From Rhizobium sp. 16-488-2b (GTDB lineage: Bacteria > Pseudomonadota > Alphaproteobacteria > Rhizobiales > Rhizobiaceae), in contig NZ_JAGHMF010000002.1 of the NCBI RefSeq assembly GCF_017741815.1, forward strand, positions 1 through 64,000: DNA of 64,000 nt, written 5' to 3'. How positions within the stretch are numbered: position 1 is the first letter of the stretch; the number at the start of each line of letters is the position of its first letter. Both the position numbers and the translations under genes were made by a program. The notes under the pieces were generated by a model. That model ran no database searches, had not been told where the DNA came from, and saw nothing but the letters and a program-made list of their open reading frames with translations. Positions 53,095-62,829 of this stretch are shown here, one piece after another.

Positions 53095-54186
53095 ATGGGA
53101 GCCTATATCCTTCGCCGCCTGCTTTTGATGATCCCGACCATTATCGGCATCATGGCCATCTCGTTCACCGTCATCCAGTTCGCGCCTGGTGGACCTGTCG
53201 AGCAGGTGATCGCCCAGCTGACCGGCGATGCGCAGGGCGCTGATGCCCGCCTTTCGGGCGGCGGCGGCGACCTGATGGGATCAGGGATGGATGAAGGCGG
53301 CTCGAAATATCGCGGCGCGCAGGGGCTTGATCCGGAGCTGATCAAGAAGCTCGAGAAGCAGTTCGGCTTCGACAAGCCGCCGCTGACGCGCTTCGGCGAG
53401 ATGATGTGGAACTATATCCGCTTCGATTTCGGCGAGAGCTTCTTCCGCAACACGTCCGTTCTCGACCTGATCAAGGACAAGCTGCCGGTCTCGGCCTCGC
53501 TTGGCATCTGGATCATGATCTTCTCCTACGGCATCTCCATTCCGCTCGGCATCCGCAAGGCGGTGAAGGACGGCTCGACCTTCGACGTGTGGACCTCGGG
53601 CGTGATCATCATCGGCTACGCCGTTCCGAGCTTCCTGTTCGGCATCCTTCTGATCGTGCTCTTCGCCGGCGGGTCGTTCTACGACTGGTTCCCGCTGCGC
53701 GGCCTCGTCTCCGACAATTTCGACCAGCTTGCGTGGTGGCAGAAGCCGCTCGACTATTTCTGGCACCTGGCGCTGCCGCTGATCTCGCTGTCGCTGGCGG
53801 CATTCGCGACGACGACGCTGCTCACCAAGAACTCCTTCATCGAGGAGATCAAGAAACAGTATGTGGTGACGGCGCGCGCCAAGGGGCTGAACGAGCGCAA
53901 GGTGCTCTACGGCCATGTGTTCCGCAACGCCATGCTGATCATCATCGCCGGCTTTCCCGGCGCCTTCATCTCGGCCTTCTTCACCGGATCGCTGCTGATC
54001 GAGAACATCTTCTCGCTGGATGGGCTGGGGCGGCTCGGCTATCTCTCGGTAGTCAACCGCGACTACCCGATCGTGTTCGCAACGCTCTACATCTTCTCGC
54101 TGCTCGGCCTGTTCGTCAGCCTGATCTCCGACCTGATCTACACCTGGATCGATCCGCGCATCGACTTCGAGCGGAGGGACGTGTGA
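53095..54186 (+). CDS. yejB: Peptide ABC transporter permease
   Basis: A 363-residue permease of the OppB type with six helices. The first helix is [20 protein letters not shown], and a Gly-rich periplasmic insert ([20 protein letters not shown]) characteristic of YejB follows. The EAA loop is [20 protein letters not shown]. It forms the channel with YejE. GGAGG lies about ten bases before the ATG. Its stop overlaps the yejE start (TGATG). Confidence 0.94.
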   Translation: MGAYILRRLLLMIPTIIGIMAISFTVIQFAPGGPVEQVIAQLTGDAQGADARLSGGGGDLMGSGMDEGGSKYRGAQGLDPELIKKLEKQFGFDKPPLTRFGEMMWNYIRFDFGESFFRNTSVLDLIKDKLPVSASLGIWIMIFSYGISIPLGIRKAVKDGSTFDVWTSGVIIIGYAVPSFLFGILLIVLFAGGSFYDWFPLRGLVSDNFDQLAWWQKPLDYFWHLALPLISLSLAAFATTTLLTKNSFIEEIKKQYVVTARAKGLNERKVLYGHVFRNAMLIIIAGFPGAFISAFFTGSLLIENIFSLDGLGRLGYLSVVNRDYPIVFATLYIFSLLGLFVSLISDLIYTWIDPRIDFERRDV

Positions 54187-55334
54187 TGGATACCGCAGCA
54201 AAGCCCGCGACCGCCACGCCAGTGAAGCCGCCGCGCAAGGGGCTGCTCTCGCCCACCAACATAAGGCGCTGGAAGAACTTCAAGGCCAACCGGCGCGGCT
54301 ACTGGTCGCTCTGGCTGTTCCTTCTCATCTTCGGGCTCAGCCTGTTTGCCGAATTCATCGCCAACGACCGGCCGATCATCGCCTCCTACAAGGGCGAGAT
54401 CCTGTTTCCCGTGCTCGTCAATTATCCCGAGGAGAAATTCGGCGGTTTCCTGGCCGAGACCGACTATCGCTCGGACGTGATCGCCGACGAGATCAAGGCC
54501 AATGGCTGGATGATCTGGCCGCCGATCCGCTACTCCTATCGCTCGGTGAACTCCAACATCCCGCATTCGGCGCCAACCGCGCCCTTCTGGATGATGAGCG
54601 AGCAGGAGCGCTGCTCGGGCTATCCGCAAGGGGTGAACGACCCCAACTGCACATGGAGCAACCTGAATTGGCTGGGCACGGACGACCAGGCGCGCGACGT
54701 GCTCGCCCGCGTGATCTACGGCTTCCGCATCTCGGTGCTGTTCGGGCTGGTGCTGACCATCTGCTCGGCCGTTGTCGGCGTCAGCGCCGGCGCTATACAG
54801 GGCTATTTCGGCGGCTGGACCGACCTTCTGCTGCAGCGCTTCATCGAGATCTGGTCGTCGATGCCGGTGCTTTACATTCTCCTTATCATCGCCGCGATCC
54901 TGCCGCCGGGCTTTTTCGTGCTGCTCGGGATCATGCTGCTGTTCTCATGGGTCGGCTTCGTGGGCGTGGTGCGCGCGGAGTTTCTGAGAGCCCGCAATTT
55001 CGAATATGTCAGGGCAGCGCGCGCGCTCGGCGTCGGCAACCGCACGATCATGTGGCGGCACCTTTTGCCGAACGCCATGGTGGCGACGCTGACCTTCCTG
55101 CCCTTCATCCTCTCCGGCTCGATCACTACGCTGACCTCGCTCGACTTCCTCGGCTTCGGCATGCCGCCCGGCTCACCCTCGCTCGGCGAGATGATCGCCC
55201 AGGGCAAGGCCAACCTGCAGGCGCCGTGGCTGGGGCTGACGGCATTCTTCGCGATGTCAATCATGCTGTCGCTGCTAATCTTCATCGGCGAGGCGGTGCG
55301 CGATGCGTTCGATCCGAGGAAGACCTTCGGATGA
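54186..55334 (+). CDS. yejE: Peptide ABC transporter permease
   Basis: A 382-residue permease of the OppC type. A cytosolic lead (about 40 residues) precedes the first helix, followed by a large periplasmic loop (60-165) with two Cys (RCSGYPQGVNDPNC), as in other YejE proteins. The five-helix core has YVRAARALGVGNRTIMWRHL as EAA loop. It should be followed directly by yejF, but a toxin-antitoxin pair is placed between them. Stop at 55332-55334; the antitoxin gene begins 70 bases later. Confidence 0.94.
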   Translation: MDTAAKPATATPVKPPRKGLLSPTNIRRWKNFKANRRGYWSLWLFLLIFGLSLFAEFIANDRPIIASYKGEILFPVLVNYPEEKFGGFLAETDYRSDVIADEIKANGWMIWPPIRYSYRSVNSNIPHSAPTAPFWMMSEQERCSGYPQGVNDPNCTWSNLNWLGTDDQARDVLARVIYGFRISVLFGLVLTICSAVVGVSAGAIQGYFGGWTDLLLQRFIEIWSSMPVLYILLIIAAILPPGFFVLLGIMLLFSWVGFVGVVRAEFLRARNFEYVRAARALGVGNRTIMWRHLLPNAMVATLTFLPFILSGSITTLTSLDFLGFGMPPGSPSLGEMIAQGKANLQAPWLGLTAFFAMSIMLSLLIFIGEAVRDAFDPRKTFG

Positions 55335-55404
55335 GGGCGGCCTCGTCATGGCAGGGGTTTGCGGGTAGAGTTGTGTTTTACGCAACTTTTGGAGCGTGAC
55401 CGCG

Positions 55405-55698
55405 ATGAACAAGATTGTGCGTGATCATTATCCTGTCGCCAACCTTCCCGAAGATTTGAGGGAGGGGTTCGCCGACGATGCAACGGTGCGTGTCGTGCTT
55501 GAGGTCGAGGATAAAGCCTCCTCTGAGCACGACATCTACCCCGGTCTGCGCGATTTCCAGACTGAGCCCAAGAAACCACTTACCGGTGCCGAACTTATCA
55601 AGCTGATCGAGGACTATCAGGCGCTTGGCCACCCCCCCGTCAGCGAGGAAGAAGCCGTCGCTCGCATACGCGAATTGCGTGACGAGTGGGACTACTGA
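55405..55698 (+). CDS. Putative antitoxin of a PIN toxin pair
   Basis: A 97-residue acidic protein. The N-terminus (RDHYPVANLPEDLREGFADD, then TVRVVLEVED) is followed by a helical C-terminus (LTGAELIKLIEDYQALGHPP, EEAVARIRELRDEW). The size, acidity, and position immediately before a PIN gene with overlapping stop and start identify it as the antitoxin, though the family was not named. GGAG lies ten bases before the ATG at 55405. It has no obvious DNA-binding motif, so self-regulation is unclear. Confidence 0.75.
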   Translation: MNKIVRDHYPVANLPEDLREGFADDATVRVVLEVEDKASSEHDIYPGLRDFQTEPKKPLTGAELIKLIEDYQALGHPPVSEEEAVARIRELRDEWDY

Positions 55699-56186
55699 TG
55701 CCCGCGATAAAGAAGGTCTACATCGACACCAATATCTTTATCCTGGCGTTCGAAAATGCCGGCATGGCCACGCACCTGCTGAGAAAGCTTTTCGCGATCA
55801 AAAGCAAAAGGCCGCTCTTTGCCACAAGCGAACTGACCCTCTCGGAGCTGCTGGTCAGGCCTTTTCGTGACGCCAACAGCAGACTGGTCGATGCATATGA
55901 TAGAACGATCGTCTCAAGTCCCTGGCTTGACGTCGTTCCAGTCGGAAAACCCGTTCTTCGGCATGCCGCACTATTGAGGGCGAACTACCCAAGCTTGAAG
56001 TTGCCCGATGCCATTCATGTTTCGACGGCCTTGGCAACGGAATGCACGCATATACTGACAAGCGACACCGGCTTGAAGCATGACTACGAAATCAAGGGTG
56101 CGGACGCGGCACCAAAGCGTTCACCCCTCACCACTCTCCGCCCCGACGACGCCACCCTGACCTCCCTGATCGAGAGCCTGTCCTGA
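55698..56186 (+). CDS. PIN-domain toxin within the yej operon
   Basis: A 162-residue PIN ribonuclease. All acidic positions are present: VYIDTNIFILAFE near the start, TLSELLVRP, LKLPDAIHVSTA and ILTSDTGLKHD. It resembles VapC but is not close to the PIN protein at 22984. Its ATG overlaps the antitoxin stop (TGATG at 55696-55700), and its own stop overlaps the yejF ATG in the same way (56184-56188). Toxin and transporter ATPase are therefore translationally coupled. Confidence 0.85.
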   Translation: MPAIKKVYIDTNIFILAFENAGMATHLLRKLFAIKSKRPLFATSELTLSELLVRPFRDANSRLVDAYDRTIVSSPWLDVVPVGKPVLRHAALLRANYPSLKLPDAIHVSTALATECTHILTSDTGLKHDYEIKGADAAPKRSPLTTLRPDDATLTSLIESLS

Positions 56187-57814
56187 TGTCCGAACCCTTG
56201 CTGTCCGTCCGCAATCTTTCCGTCGCCTTCCACCAGGGAGGCGCGACTTCAGTGGCTGTCGACGGCATTTCCTTCGACGTCAACAAGGGCGAGGTGGTGG
56301 CGCTGGTGGGAGAGTCCGGCTCGGGGAAATCGGTGTCGGCCAATTCGATCCTGCGGCTGCTCCCCTACCCCTCAGCCAGCCATCCCTCCGGCGAAATCCT
56401 GTTCAAGGGCAAGGATCTGCTCAAGGCATCCGACAAGGTACTGCGCGAGGTGCGCGGCAATGACATCACGATGATCTTCCAGGAGCCGATGACTTCGCTC
56501 AACCCTCTGCATACGATCGAGAAGCAGATCGCCGAGATTTTGGAGCTGCACCAGGGGATCAAGGGACAGGCGGCGCGCACCCGGGTGCTGGAACTCTTGA
56601 ACCAAGTGGGGATTCGCGAGCCGGAGAAGCGGCTGAAGGCCTATCCGCACGAGCTCTCGGGTGGACAGCGGCAGCGTGTGATGATCGCCATGGCGCTCGC
56701 CAACCGCCCGGAACTCCTGATCGCAGACGAGCCGACGACGGCGCTCGACGTCACCGTGCAGGCGCAGATCCTCGAGCTCTTGCGACAGCTGAAGGGCCAG
56801 CACGGCATGTCGATGCTGTTCATCACCCACGACCTCGGCATCGTGCGCAAGTTCGCCGACCGGGTCTGCGTGATGACCAAGGGCAAGATCGTCGAGACCG
56901 GGGCGGTCGAGGAGGTCTTCACCAATCCGCAGCATCAGTATACCCGCCATCTGCTGGCCTCCGAGCCGCGCGGCGAGCCGCCGCTTGCCGACAGCTCCAA
57001 GCCGATCGTGATGCAGGGATCGGACATCAAGGTCTGGTTCCCGATCAAGGCGGGGCTGATGCGCAAGGTGGTGGATCATGTGAAAGCGGTCGACGGGATC
57101 GATCTTTCGCTGCGCGCCGGGCAGACGCTTGGCGTGGTCGGCGAATCCGGATCGGGCAAGACGACGCTTGGGCTGGCGCTCACCCGGCTGATCTCCTCGC
57201 AGGGGCGGATCAGCTTTGTGGGGAAGGATATAGCCAGCTATTCATTCACCGAGATGCGACCGCTGCGCAACCAGTTGCAGGTGGTGTTCCAGGATCCTTA
57301 CGGCTCGCTCAGCCCGCGCATGTCGGTGGGCGATATCATCGCCGAGGGGCTGAAGGTGCATGAGGGTAGTCTTTCCTATGAGGAACGCGACCGGCGCGTC
57401 TGCTGGGCGCTGGAGGAAGTGGGGCTCGATCCGACCACGCGCTGGCGCTATCCGCACGAATTCTCCGGCGGCCAGCGGCAGCGTATCGCGATCGCCCGCG
57501 CCATGGTGCTGAAGCCGCGTTTCGTGATGCTCGACGAGCCGACATCGGCGCTCGACATGAGCGTGCAGGCGCAGGTGGTCGATCTCCTGCGCGACCTGCA
57601 GCAGAAGCACGATCTGGCCTATCTCTTCATCAGCCACGATCTGAAGGTGGTGAAGGCGCTCGCCAACGAGGTGATCGTGATGCGCTTCGGCAAGGTGGTG
57701 GAACAGGGGCCATCGGCCGATATTTTCCGCGCGCCGAAGGACGACTACACCAAGGCGCTGATGGCGGCGGCCTTCAACATCGAGGCGCGGCCCACGCCCG
57801 CAGTGCAACACTAA
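56186..57814 (+). CDS. yejF: Peptide ABC transporter, double ATPase
   Basis: A 542-residue fused ATPase with two ABC domains. The first has [13 protein letters not shown] near residue 42, [15 protein letters not shown] and [12 protein letters not shown]. The second has [14 protein letters not shown] near 318, [15 protein letters not shown] and [12 protein letters not shown]. Both look functional. It drives uptake through YejB and YejE. The start is fixed by family similarity and the TGATG overlap with the toxin gene. ghrA-like follows after 22 bases. Confidence 0.95.
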   Translation: MSEPLLSVRNLSVAFHQGGATSVAVDGISFDVNKGEVVALVGESGSGKSVSANSILRLLPYPSASHPSGEILFKGKDLLKASDKVLREVRGNDITMIFQEPMTSLNPLHTIEKQIAEILELHQGIKGQAARTRVLELLNQVGIREPEKRLKAYPHELSGGQRQRVMIAMALANRPELLIADEPTTALDVTVQAQILELLRQLKGQHGMSMLFITHDLGIVRKFADRVCVMTKGKIVETGAVEEVFTNPQHQYTRHLLASEPRGEPPLADSSKPIVMQGSDIKVWFPIKAGLMRKVVDHVKAVDGIDLSLRAGQTLGVVGESGSGKTTLGLALTRLISSQGRISFVGKDIASYSFTEMRPLRNQLQVVFQDPYGSLSPRMSVGDIIAEGLKVHEGSLSYEERDRRVCWALEEVGLDPTTRWRYPHEFSGGQRQRIAIARAMVLKPRFVMLDEPTSALDMSVQAQVVDLLRDLQQKHDLAYLFISHDLKVVKALANEVIVMRFGKVVEQGPSADIFRAPKDDYTKALMAAAFNIEARPTPAVQH

Positions 57815-57836
57815 CCACATCAGAGCCCAGACAAAC

Positions 57837-58790
57837 ATGCCAGCCCCGATTCTCGTCGATCTCAAGTTCAATCCCGATACCGTCGCGCGCATCCTGAAGA
57901 CCGCCTTTCTCGATCGCGGCAGCATCAATATCTCCGACCCCGAAACGAAGGGTCGGGATCTTTCCGACCTCGACTACGCACTGCTGTGGAAGCCGGATGC
58001 GGATCTCTTCGAACGGGCGCCAAACCTGAAGGTGATCTTCTCGGGCGGTGCGGGCGTTGACAGCTTCATGAACCTGCCCGGCCTTCCAGACGTGCCGATC
58101 GTTCGCTTCGTCGACCACAGCCTGACGACGCGGATGAGTGAGTGGGTGGTGATGCAGTGCCTGATGCATCAGCGTGGGCAGGCGGAGCATGACCGATTGC
58201 AGCGCCGGCGCGAATGGGGCAGCGACGTGGCGCCGGAGGCATCGGAACTCACCGTCGGCGTCATGGGTCTCGGCGTGCTCGGCCAGGATGCGGTCAAGAA
58301 GCTGACGGTCATGGGCTTCAACGTCATCGGCTGGTCGCGCACAGCGAAACAAATCGATGGCATCGAGACGTTCGACGCGAGCGGGCTCGACGCGTTTCTT
58401 TCGAAGACCGACATCCTCGTCGGGCTGCTGCCGCTGACGCCCGAGACGACCAAATTCTACAATGCGGCACTGTTTTCCAAGCTCCGCCAGGGTGGCGCGC
58501 TTGGAAAGCCGGTGTTCATCAATGCCGGGCGCGGCAAGAGCCAGGTCGAAGCCGATATCGTCTCGGCGATCGAAAGCGGCGTGCTTGGCGGAGCTTCCCT
58601 CGATGTCTTCGAGGTCGAGCCGCTGCCTTCGGACAGCCCGCTGTGGGATTTGCCTGGTGTCTTCATCACACCGCATGATGCGGCAAGTTCCGAGGAGAAC
58701 GCGCTGTTTCGCCATGTGGAGCGGCAGATCACCCGCTTCGAGCAAGGCCAGCCGCTGCAATATGTGGTGGACCGCGACCGCGGTTACTGA
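57837..58790 (+). CDS. Glyoxylate/hydroxypyruvate reductase-like dehydrogenase
   Basis: A 317-residue D-2-hydroxyacid dehydrogenase closest to the GhrA group. The Rossmann motif is VGVMGLGVLG near residue 140. Catalytic Arg, Glu and His fall in NAGRGKSQVEA, FEVEPLP and ITPHDAA. It should reduce glyoxylate or hydroxypyruvate with NADPH. It begins 22 bases after yejF, so it may be read from the same transcript, although the ribosome site is weak. Confidence 0.88.
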   Translation: MPAPILVDLKFNPDTVARILKTAFLDRGSINISDPETKGRDLSDLDYALLWKPDADLFERAPNLKVIFSGGAGVDSFMNLPGLPDVPIVRFVDHSLTTRMSEWVVMQCLMHQRGQAEHDRLQRRREWGSDVAPEASELTVGVMGLGVLGQDAVKKLTVMGFNVIGWSRTAKQIDGIETFDASGLDAFLSKTDILVGLLPLTPETTKFYNAALFSKLRQGGALGKPVFINAGRGKSQVEADIVSAIESGVLGGASLDVFEVEPLPSDSPLWDLPGVFITPHDAASSEENALFRHVERQITRFEQGQPLQYVVDRDRGY

Positions 58791-58875
58791 GGCGGGAACC
58801 ATCGTTGCCGGTGGCCGTTTCTTTTCCTGATGTTTTAAGGGCGGCCGATGCCGCCCGGTTTGGGAAGGGGCAAGC

Positions 58876-59178
58876 ATGGTCGAACGGATCGAGAGACCGT
58901 GGAGCGAAGGCGCTCAGGCGCCACAAGAACCGATGGCCGGGCGGACCAAGCGAAAGTCGCCGACCAGCGTCCGCATCTTACGCATGCTGATCGCGGCGCT
59001 ACTTCTGGCGTTCGCCGTCTGGATTCCCGTGGAAATTTGGAGCCGCTATCACCTGCCGCAGCCAGACGAGCCCACGCACGCCGAGCCCGCCCCAGCGCAG
59101 GGCGGTGGCGGACAGTCCGGCAGTGAAGCACCGACGCCCGCCGGGCGGGCAAGCGCGCCGAAGACTAACGCGCAGTAG
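58876..59178 (+). CDS. Small single-pass membrane protein
   Basis: A 100-residue protein. A basic N-terminal stretch (GRTKRKSPTSVRILR) precedes one helix (MLIAALLLAFAVWIPVEIW, about 37-55), and a Pro/Gly/Ala-rich tail follows, probably periplasmic. GGGG lies before the ATG. No family was recognised. Codon pattern and ribosome site support a real gene. It lies between the dehydrogenase and pncB genes. Confidence 0.6.
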   Translation: MVERIERPWSEGAQAPQEPMAGRTKRKSPTSVRILRMLIAALLLAFAVWIPVEIWSRYHLPQPDEPTHAEPAPAQGGGGQSGSEAPTPAGRASAPKTNAQ

Positions 59179-59329
59179 GCGGGGCCGGCGCTTGCCCCGG
59201 CTTTCGGGCAAATGGCGGGTTCTTATTTGTTCTGGACATTGCCGGCGCAGTTTTCGATAAGAAAGCGCACAGGCCGGTTGTCCTGCGCCGTTCGCGGCGC
59301 CTGCACCCGGATTGGATAGGGTGGAATCG

Positions 59330-60634
59330 ATGGCAAAGACAGATATTGCACGGCGCGTTTACAACCACGCTTGGAAACTCGACCCGATCGTCCGCAGCCT
59401 GATCGACACGGACTTCTACAAGCTGTTGATGCTGCAGATGATCTGGAAGCTCTATCCTGATGTCAACGCCACCTTCACCGTCATCAACCGTACCAAGCGG
59501 GTGCTGCTTGCCGAGGAGATCGACGAAGGGGAACTGCGCGCACAGCTCGACCACGCACGCACGCTGCGGCTCTCCAAGAAGGAGATGATCTGGCTGGCGG
59601 GTAACAGCTTCTATGGCCGCGCGCAGATCTTCGAGCCCGAATTCCTGGCCTGGCTGTCGCATTTCCAGCTGCCGGAATACGAGCTTTCGAAGCGCGACGG
59701 ACAGTACAGGCTCGATTTCCACGGCTCGTGGAAAGAGACCACGATGTGGGAAATCCCCGCACTCGCAATCATCAACGAGCTGCGCTCGCGCTCAGCGCTA
59801 CGCGCGCTCGGGCCGTTTACGCTCGACGTGCTCTATGCCCGCGCCAAGGCGCGCATGTGGGAGAAGGTCGAGCGCCTGCGCGAACTGCCGGGCCTGCGCA
59901 TCTCCGACTTCGGCACGCGGCGGCGCCATAGCTTCCTGTGGCAGCGCTGGTGCGTGGAAGCCTTGAAGGAAGGCATCGGCGCCGGCTTTACCGGCACCAG
60001 CAACGTGCTGCTTGCCATGGACAACGATCTCGAAGCCGTCGGCACCAACGCGCATGAGTTGCCGATGGTGGCGGCCGCGCTTGCCGAGACCGACGATGAG
60101 CTGCGCAACGCGCCGTACAAGGTGCTGCGCGACTGGAACAAGCTTTACGGCGGCAACCTTCTGATCGTGCTGCCCGATGCCTTCGGCACGGCGGCCTTCC
60201 TGCGCGACGCGCCGGAATGGGTGGCGGACTGGACGGGTTTCCGCCCCGACAGCGCACCGCCGATCGAAGGCGGCGAGAAGATCATCGAATGGTGGAAGAA
60301 GATGGGACGCGATCCCCGGCAGAAGATGCTGATCTTCTCCGACGGCATGGATGTCGATGCGATCATCGACACCTACAAGCACTTCGAGGGCCGCGTGCGC
60401 ATGAGCTTCGGCTGGGGCACCAACCTCACCAACGACTTCGCCGGCTGCGCGCCGACGGAGATTTCCGGCCTCAACCCGATCTCGATCGTCTGCAAGGTGA
60501 GCGACGCCAACGGCCGCCCGGCCGTCAAGCTTTCCGACAACCCGCAGAAGGCGACGGGCGAGCCTGAGGAAGTGCAGCGCTATCTGAAGTTCTTCGGTAC
60601 CGAGGATCTGGTCGATCAGGCCGTTCTGGTCTGA
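59330..60634 (+). CDS. pncB: Nicotinate phosphoribosyltransferase
   Basis: A 434-residue enzyme that joins nicotinate and PRPP, with ATP, in the NAD salvage pathway. The start motif [20 protein letters not shown] is typical. [11 protein letters not shown] near 200 contains the active-site His, GTSNVLLA follows, and [11 protein letters not shown] is the phosphate loop. The length matches E. coli PncB (400) plus a short C-terminal part. The ATG at 59330 has GGTGGA nearby. No other NAD gene is near. Confidence 0.96.
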   Translation: MAKTDIARRVYNHAWKLDPIVRSLIDTDFYKLLMLQMIWKLYPDVNATFTVINRTKRVLLAEEIDEGELRAQLDHARTLRLSKKEMIWLAGNSFYGRAQIFEPEFLAWLSHFQLPEYELSKRDGQYRLDFHGSWKETTMWEIPALAIINELRSRSALRALGPFTLDVLYARAKARMWEKVERLRELPGLRISDFGTRRRHSFLWQRWCVEALKEGIGAGFTGTSNVLLAMDNDLEAVGTNAHELPMVAAALAETDDELRNAPYKVLRDWNKLYGGNLLIVLPDAFGTAAFLRDAPEWVADWTGFRPDSAPPIEGGEKIIEWWKKMGRDPRQKMLIFSDGMDVDAIIDTYKHFEGRVRMSFGWGTNLTNDFAGCAPTEISGLNPISIVCKVSDANGRPAVKLSDNPQKATGEPEEVQRYLKFFGTEDLVDQAVLV

Positions 60635-60833
60635 GACGCGCTTACCGACGCATGTGTTTTGAGACGAGGGAACGGCCACGTGATCTCGTGACAGCGACGT
60701 GACGTCAATCTGCCGCCCGACCCCGTTCTTAAGTTAACGGCAGTCGCGTTCCGACGCTGCGTTTACAGCATATTGGCGGGGATGCAAGGCGGCAGGCCGT
60801 GCTTGCCTCGTGATCCCGATCATTCGAGCCGAC

Positions 60834-60858
60834 CGGGCGCCTCGCTCTCGGGCGCCCG
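60834..60858 (-). terminator. Hairpin after the L,D-transpeptidase gene
   Basis: CGGGCGCC (60834-60841) pairs with GGCGCCCG (60851-60858) nine bases beyond the stop. There is no T-run on the leftward strand. Confidence 0.4.
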
Positions 60859-60866
60859 TAGCCCGC

Positions 60867-61586
60867 TTACTTGACGACGAGGATCGCCTTGCCGCGGACC
60901 CTGTCGTAGAGGTCGATGATATCCTGGTTGAACATGCGCACACAGCCGGAAGAGGCGTTCTTGCCGATCGAGCGCCATTCCGGCGAGCCGTGGATGCGAT
61001 AGAGCGTGTCCTGGCCATCCTGAAAGATATAGAGCGCGCGGGCGCCGAGCGGATTGCTGAGCCCCGGCGGCATGCCTTCTTTCCACTCGCTGAGCTTCGG
61101 ATTGCGGCCGATCATGGCCGGCGTCGGCGTCCAGGTCGGCCATTTGCGCTTCCACTGGATCACCGCCCGCCCCTTCCAGGCGCGGCCCTGGGCGCCCAGG
61201 CTGACGCCATAGCGGACCGCCCGGTCGTTCTTCAGAATGAAATAAAGGAACTTGGTCTCGGTATCGACGACGATGGAGCCCGCCGGCTCGTCGCTGTGAT
61301 AATCGACCTCCTGGCGCAGATAGCGCGGATCGACCTCGGCATAGCTGATCGCCGGGAGACGATAGTTGCTGTCATCGAGATCGGCGTAGATCAGCGGATA
61401 ATCCGGCTTGTCGACCGGGCGCTCCGGCTGAGATACGGCGGCCTCGGCGACGGGTGCCGGAGCCTCGACGGCCGGCGGCTTGGGCATGGCGACGTCGACC
61501 GGCTGGGAGGGAAGCTGCGTGCAGGCCGCAAGCAGCGAAACGCCGGCCGCCGCGACAAGCGACCGAAGAATGGAGAGGCTATGCAA
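60867..61586 (-). CDS. L,D-transpeptidase lipoprotein (YkuD domain)
   Basis: A 239-residue envelope enzyme. A short leader ends in the lipobox LLAAC (Cys22), and a Pro/Ala/Val linker follows. The YkuD domain (about 95-239) contains the catalytic HGSPEW and SSGCVRMF. These enzymes form 3-3 crosslinks or attach proteins to peptidoglycan. The start is probably the TTG at 61586. The open frame continues upstream into the tRNA gene, so the longer form is not real. The ribosome site is weak. Confidence 0.85.
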   Translation of the reverse strand: MHSLSILRSLVAAAGVSLLAACTQLPSQPVDVAMPKPPAVEAPAPVAEAAVSQPERPVDKPDYPLIYADLDDSNYRLPAISYAEVDPRYLRQEVDYHSDEPAGSIVVDTETKFLYFILKNDRAVRYGVSLGAQGRAWKGRAVIQWKRKWPTWTPTPAMIGRNPKLSEWKEGMPPGLSNPLGARALYIFQDGQDTLYRIHGSPEWRSIGKNASSGCVRMFNQDIIDLYDRVRGKAILVVK

Positions 61587-61822
61587 TTTCAGGGTATCCA
61601 ATGCGAGAGGTAAGCTGTGATCCCTCTCCCTGGCCGGGCATCGGTGACCAAATTGTGTTCGCGGAAGGAAATACAGAAGGGCCCGGGAGCTTCCGCGCGG
61701 GGCTGTTGGCGGAATGCAACAGGGTGGTGAAGTGCTGGGCGTAGGGCGCAAAAAGCCAGCGTTGACTAACGGATCGCACGTCGTTGGGGAGACGGAGATA
61801 GCAGCATCGATTTCCGAGGAAA

Positions 61823-61912
61823 TGGCGGACAAGGTGGGATTCGAACCCACGGTACGCTTTCACGTACACACGCGTTCCAGGCGTGCGCCTTAAACCACTC
61901 GGCCACCTGTCC
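61823..61912 (-). tRNA. tRNA-Ser (anticodon GGA)
   Basis: A 90-base tRNA with encoded CCA. The acceptor GGACAGG pairs near TTGTCC, the D-arm contains GAGTGGTTTAAGG, and the anticodon stem CACGC/GCGTG holds the loop CTGGAAC (anticodon GGA, reads UCC and UCU). A long variable arm (GTACGTGAAAGCGTAC) marks it as class II serine, and the T-arm has GGGTTCGAATCCC. Confidence 0.97.
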
Positions 61913-61960
61913 TGCTGCTTGATTTGGCACCCTTCGGCGCAAATCGTTGGAACGGCGCGA

Positions 61961-61988
61961 TATATACCGAGGAATTTTCAGGGATCAA
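61961..61988 (-). promoter_or_regulatory. Promoter of the tRNA-Ser gene
   Basis: Leftward, TTGATC (61988-61983), a 16-bp spacer and TATATA (61966-61961) lie about 50 bases before the tRNA 5' end. A short GC-rich region follows the -10 box. Confidence 0.6.
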
Positions 61989-62139
61989 CCTAAATCTAAC
62001 AGTTTTTTGACTTCTTCCAGCAAAAGTGCCGGAATGCGGTCCATTGCGGTTCCGGCGGCAGGGCACTAGTGTCTTTAAGTCTTGGAGAATGGGCGCAACT
62101 GGCCGGGCCAAATCCGGCGGATCGGTGGCGGAGAGTGTA

Positions 62140-62457
62140 ATGCGTTTCCTTTTGCGTTTGGCGAGCCTGATCGCGCTGGCGGTTGCGGTTATTGCTGGAA
62201 CGATCGACAGCATCCAGTCCGTGGCGGCATCTTCGGTCGTCATCACGCCGATGGGCGATGCCTGGCAGGACATGAGCGCATCCTCCTTCGAGGCGCTGCA
62301 ATCGACCATCGCCTACTATATTCACCCCCGCTTCTACACGATCGCCTTCCAGTGGCTGATGATGCAGCCGGCTTTCGCGGTGTTCCTGGTGCTGTCGCTC
62401 CTCCTGTGGATGGCGGGGTACAAGAAGCCGCCGGTGGCCGGCCGTTTCGCGGCCTAG
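62140..62457 (+). CDS. Small membrane protein of unknown function
   Basis: A 105-residue protein with two hydrophobic segments (FLLRLASLIALAVAVIAGTI at the start, and FAVFLVLSLLLWMAGY near 80-95). Between them is a periplasmic loop with ASSVVITPMGDAWQDMS. Similar PetM-like or DUF-type proteins occur across rhizobia with no known function (recalled, not verified). GGAGAG lies before the ATG at 62140. It is divergent from tRNA-Ser. Confidence 0.68.
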   Translation: MRFLLRLASLIALAVAVIAGTIDSIQSVAASSVVITPMGDAWQDMSASSFEALQSTIAYYIHPRFYTIAFQWLMMQPAFAVFLVLSLLLWMAGYKKPPVAGRFAA

Positions 62458-62624
62458 GCCAAGACGCCGGTCTCAGGCATCCTCGTCCACATTTATGCTA
62501 CCTGACGTGGCGGTGAATGCCCTTTGGCGGCCATGCGCGCATGATGCGGACACGAGGCACATCGCGGCTGGCGGTGCATGGCGGCGTCTCAAATGACTAG
62601 AAAAATCGCATTTTAGCGGTGCTT

Positions 62625-62663
62625 TTGCGTAAAAAACGATTGCGCTGGCCGGTTTTTACGCAA
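62625..62663. promoter_or_regulatory. Inverted repeat upstream of the BMP gene
   Basis: TTGCGTAAAAA (62625-62635) and TTTTTACGCAA (62653-62663) are perfect inverted copies with 17 bp between them, 167 bp before the BMP start. It could be an operator for a dimeric regulator. Confidence 0.5.
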
Positions 62664-62729
62664 TGTCGGCAATTTTTTACCAGCCGAAAAATTTCTCGTG
62701 AATTTTCATTGGAGCCATGCAAGGATGCG

Positions 62730-62790
62730 GCAAGCCAGGCCTCCGGGGGGAGGTCGGTGGTTCCGCAGACATGCCTGAAAACGGGCTTGC
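62730..62790 (+). promoter_or_regulatory. Structured 5' leader of the BMP gene
   Basis: GCAAGCC (62730-62736) can pair with GGCTTGC (62784-62790), enclosing GGCCTCC/GGAGGTC (62738-62755). An alternative pairing CCGCA/TGCGG (62763-62767 with 62788-62792) competes with the outer stem. It lies 40 bases before the start codon. No known riboswitch consensus was seen. Confidence 0.35.
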
Positions 62791-62829
62791 GGGAGGACCC
62801 CTAACAAATAGCAACAACAGGGCTGCACA

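Noticed and set aside
61587..61850. Upstream extension of the L,D-transpeptidase gene
   Set aside because: The open frame runs into the tRNA-Ser gene, has no ribosome site, and would bury the lipoprotein signal.
62730..62790. Purine riboswitch before the BMP gene
   Set aside because: The conserved loop and junction bases of purine riboswitches are absent; only generic pairing was seen.
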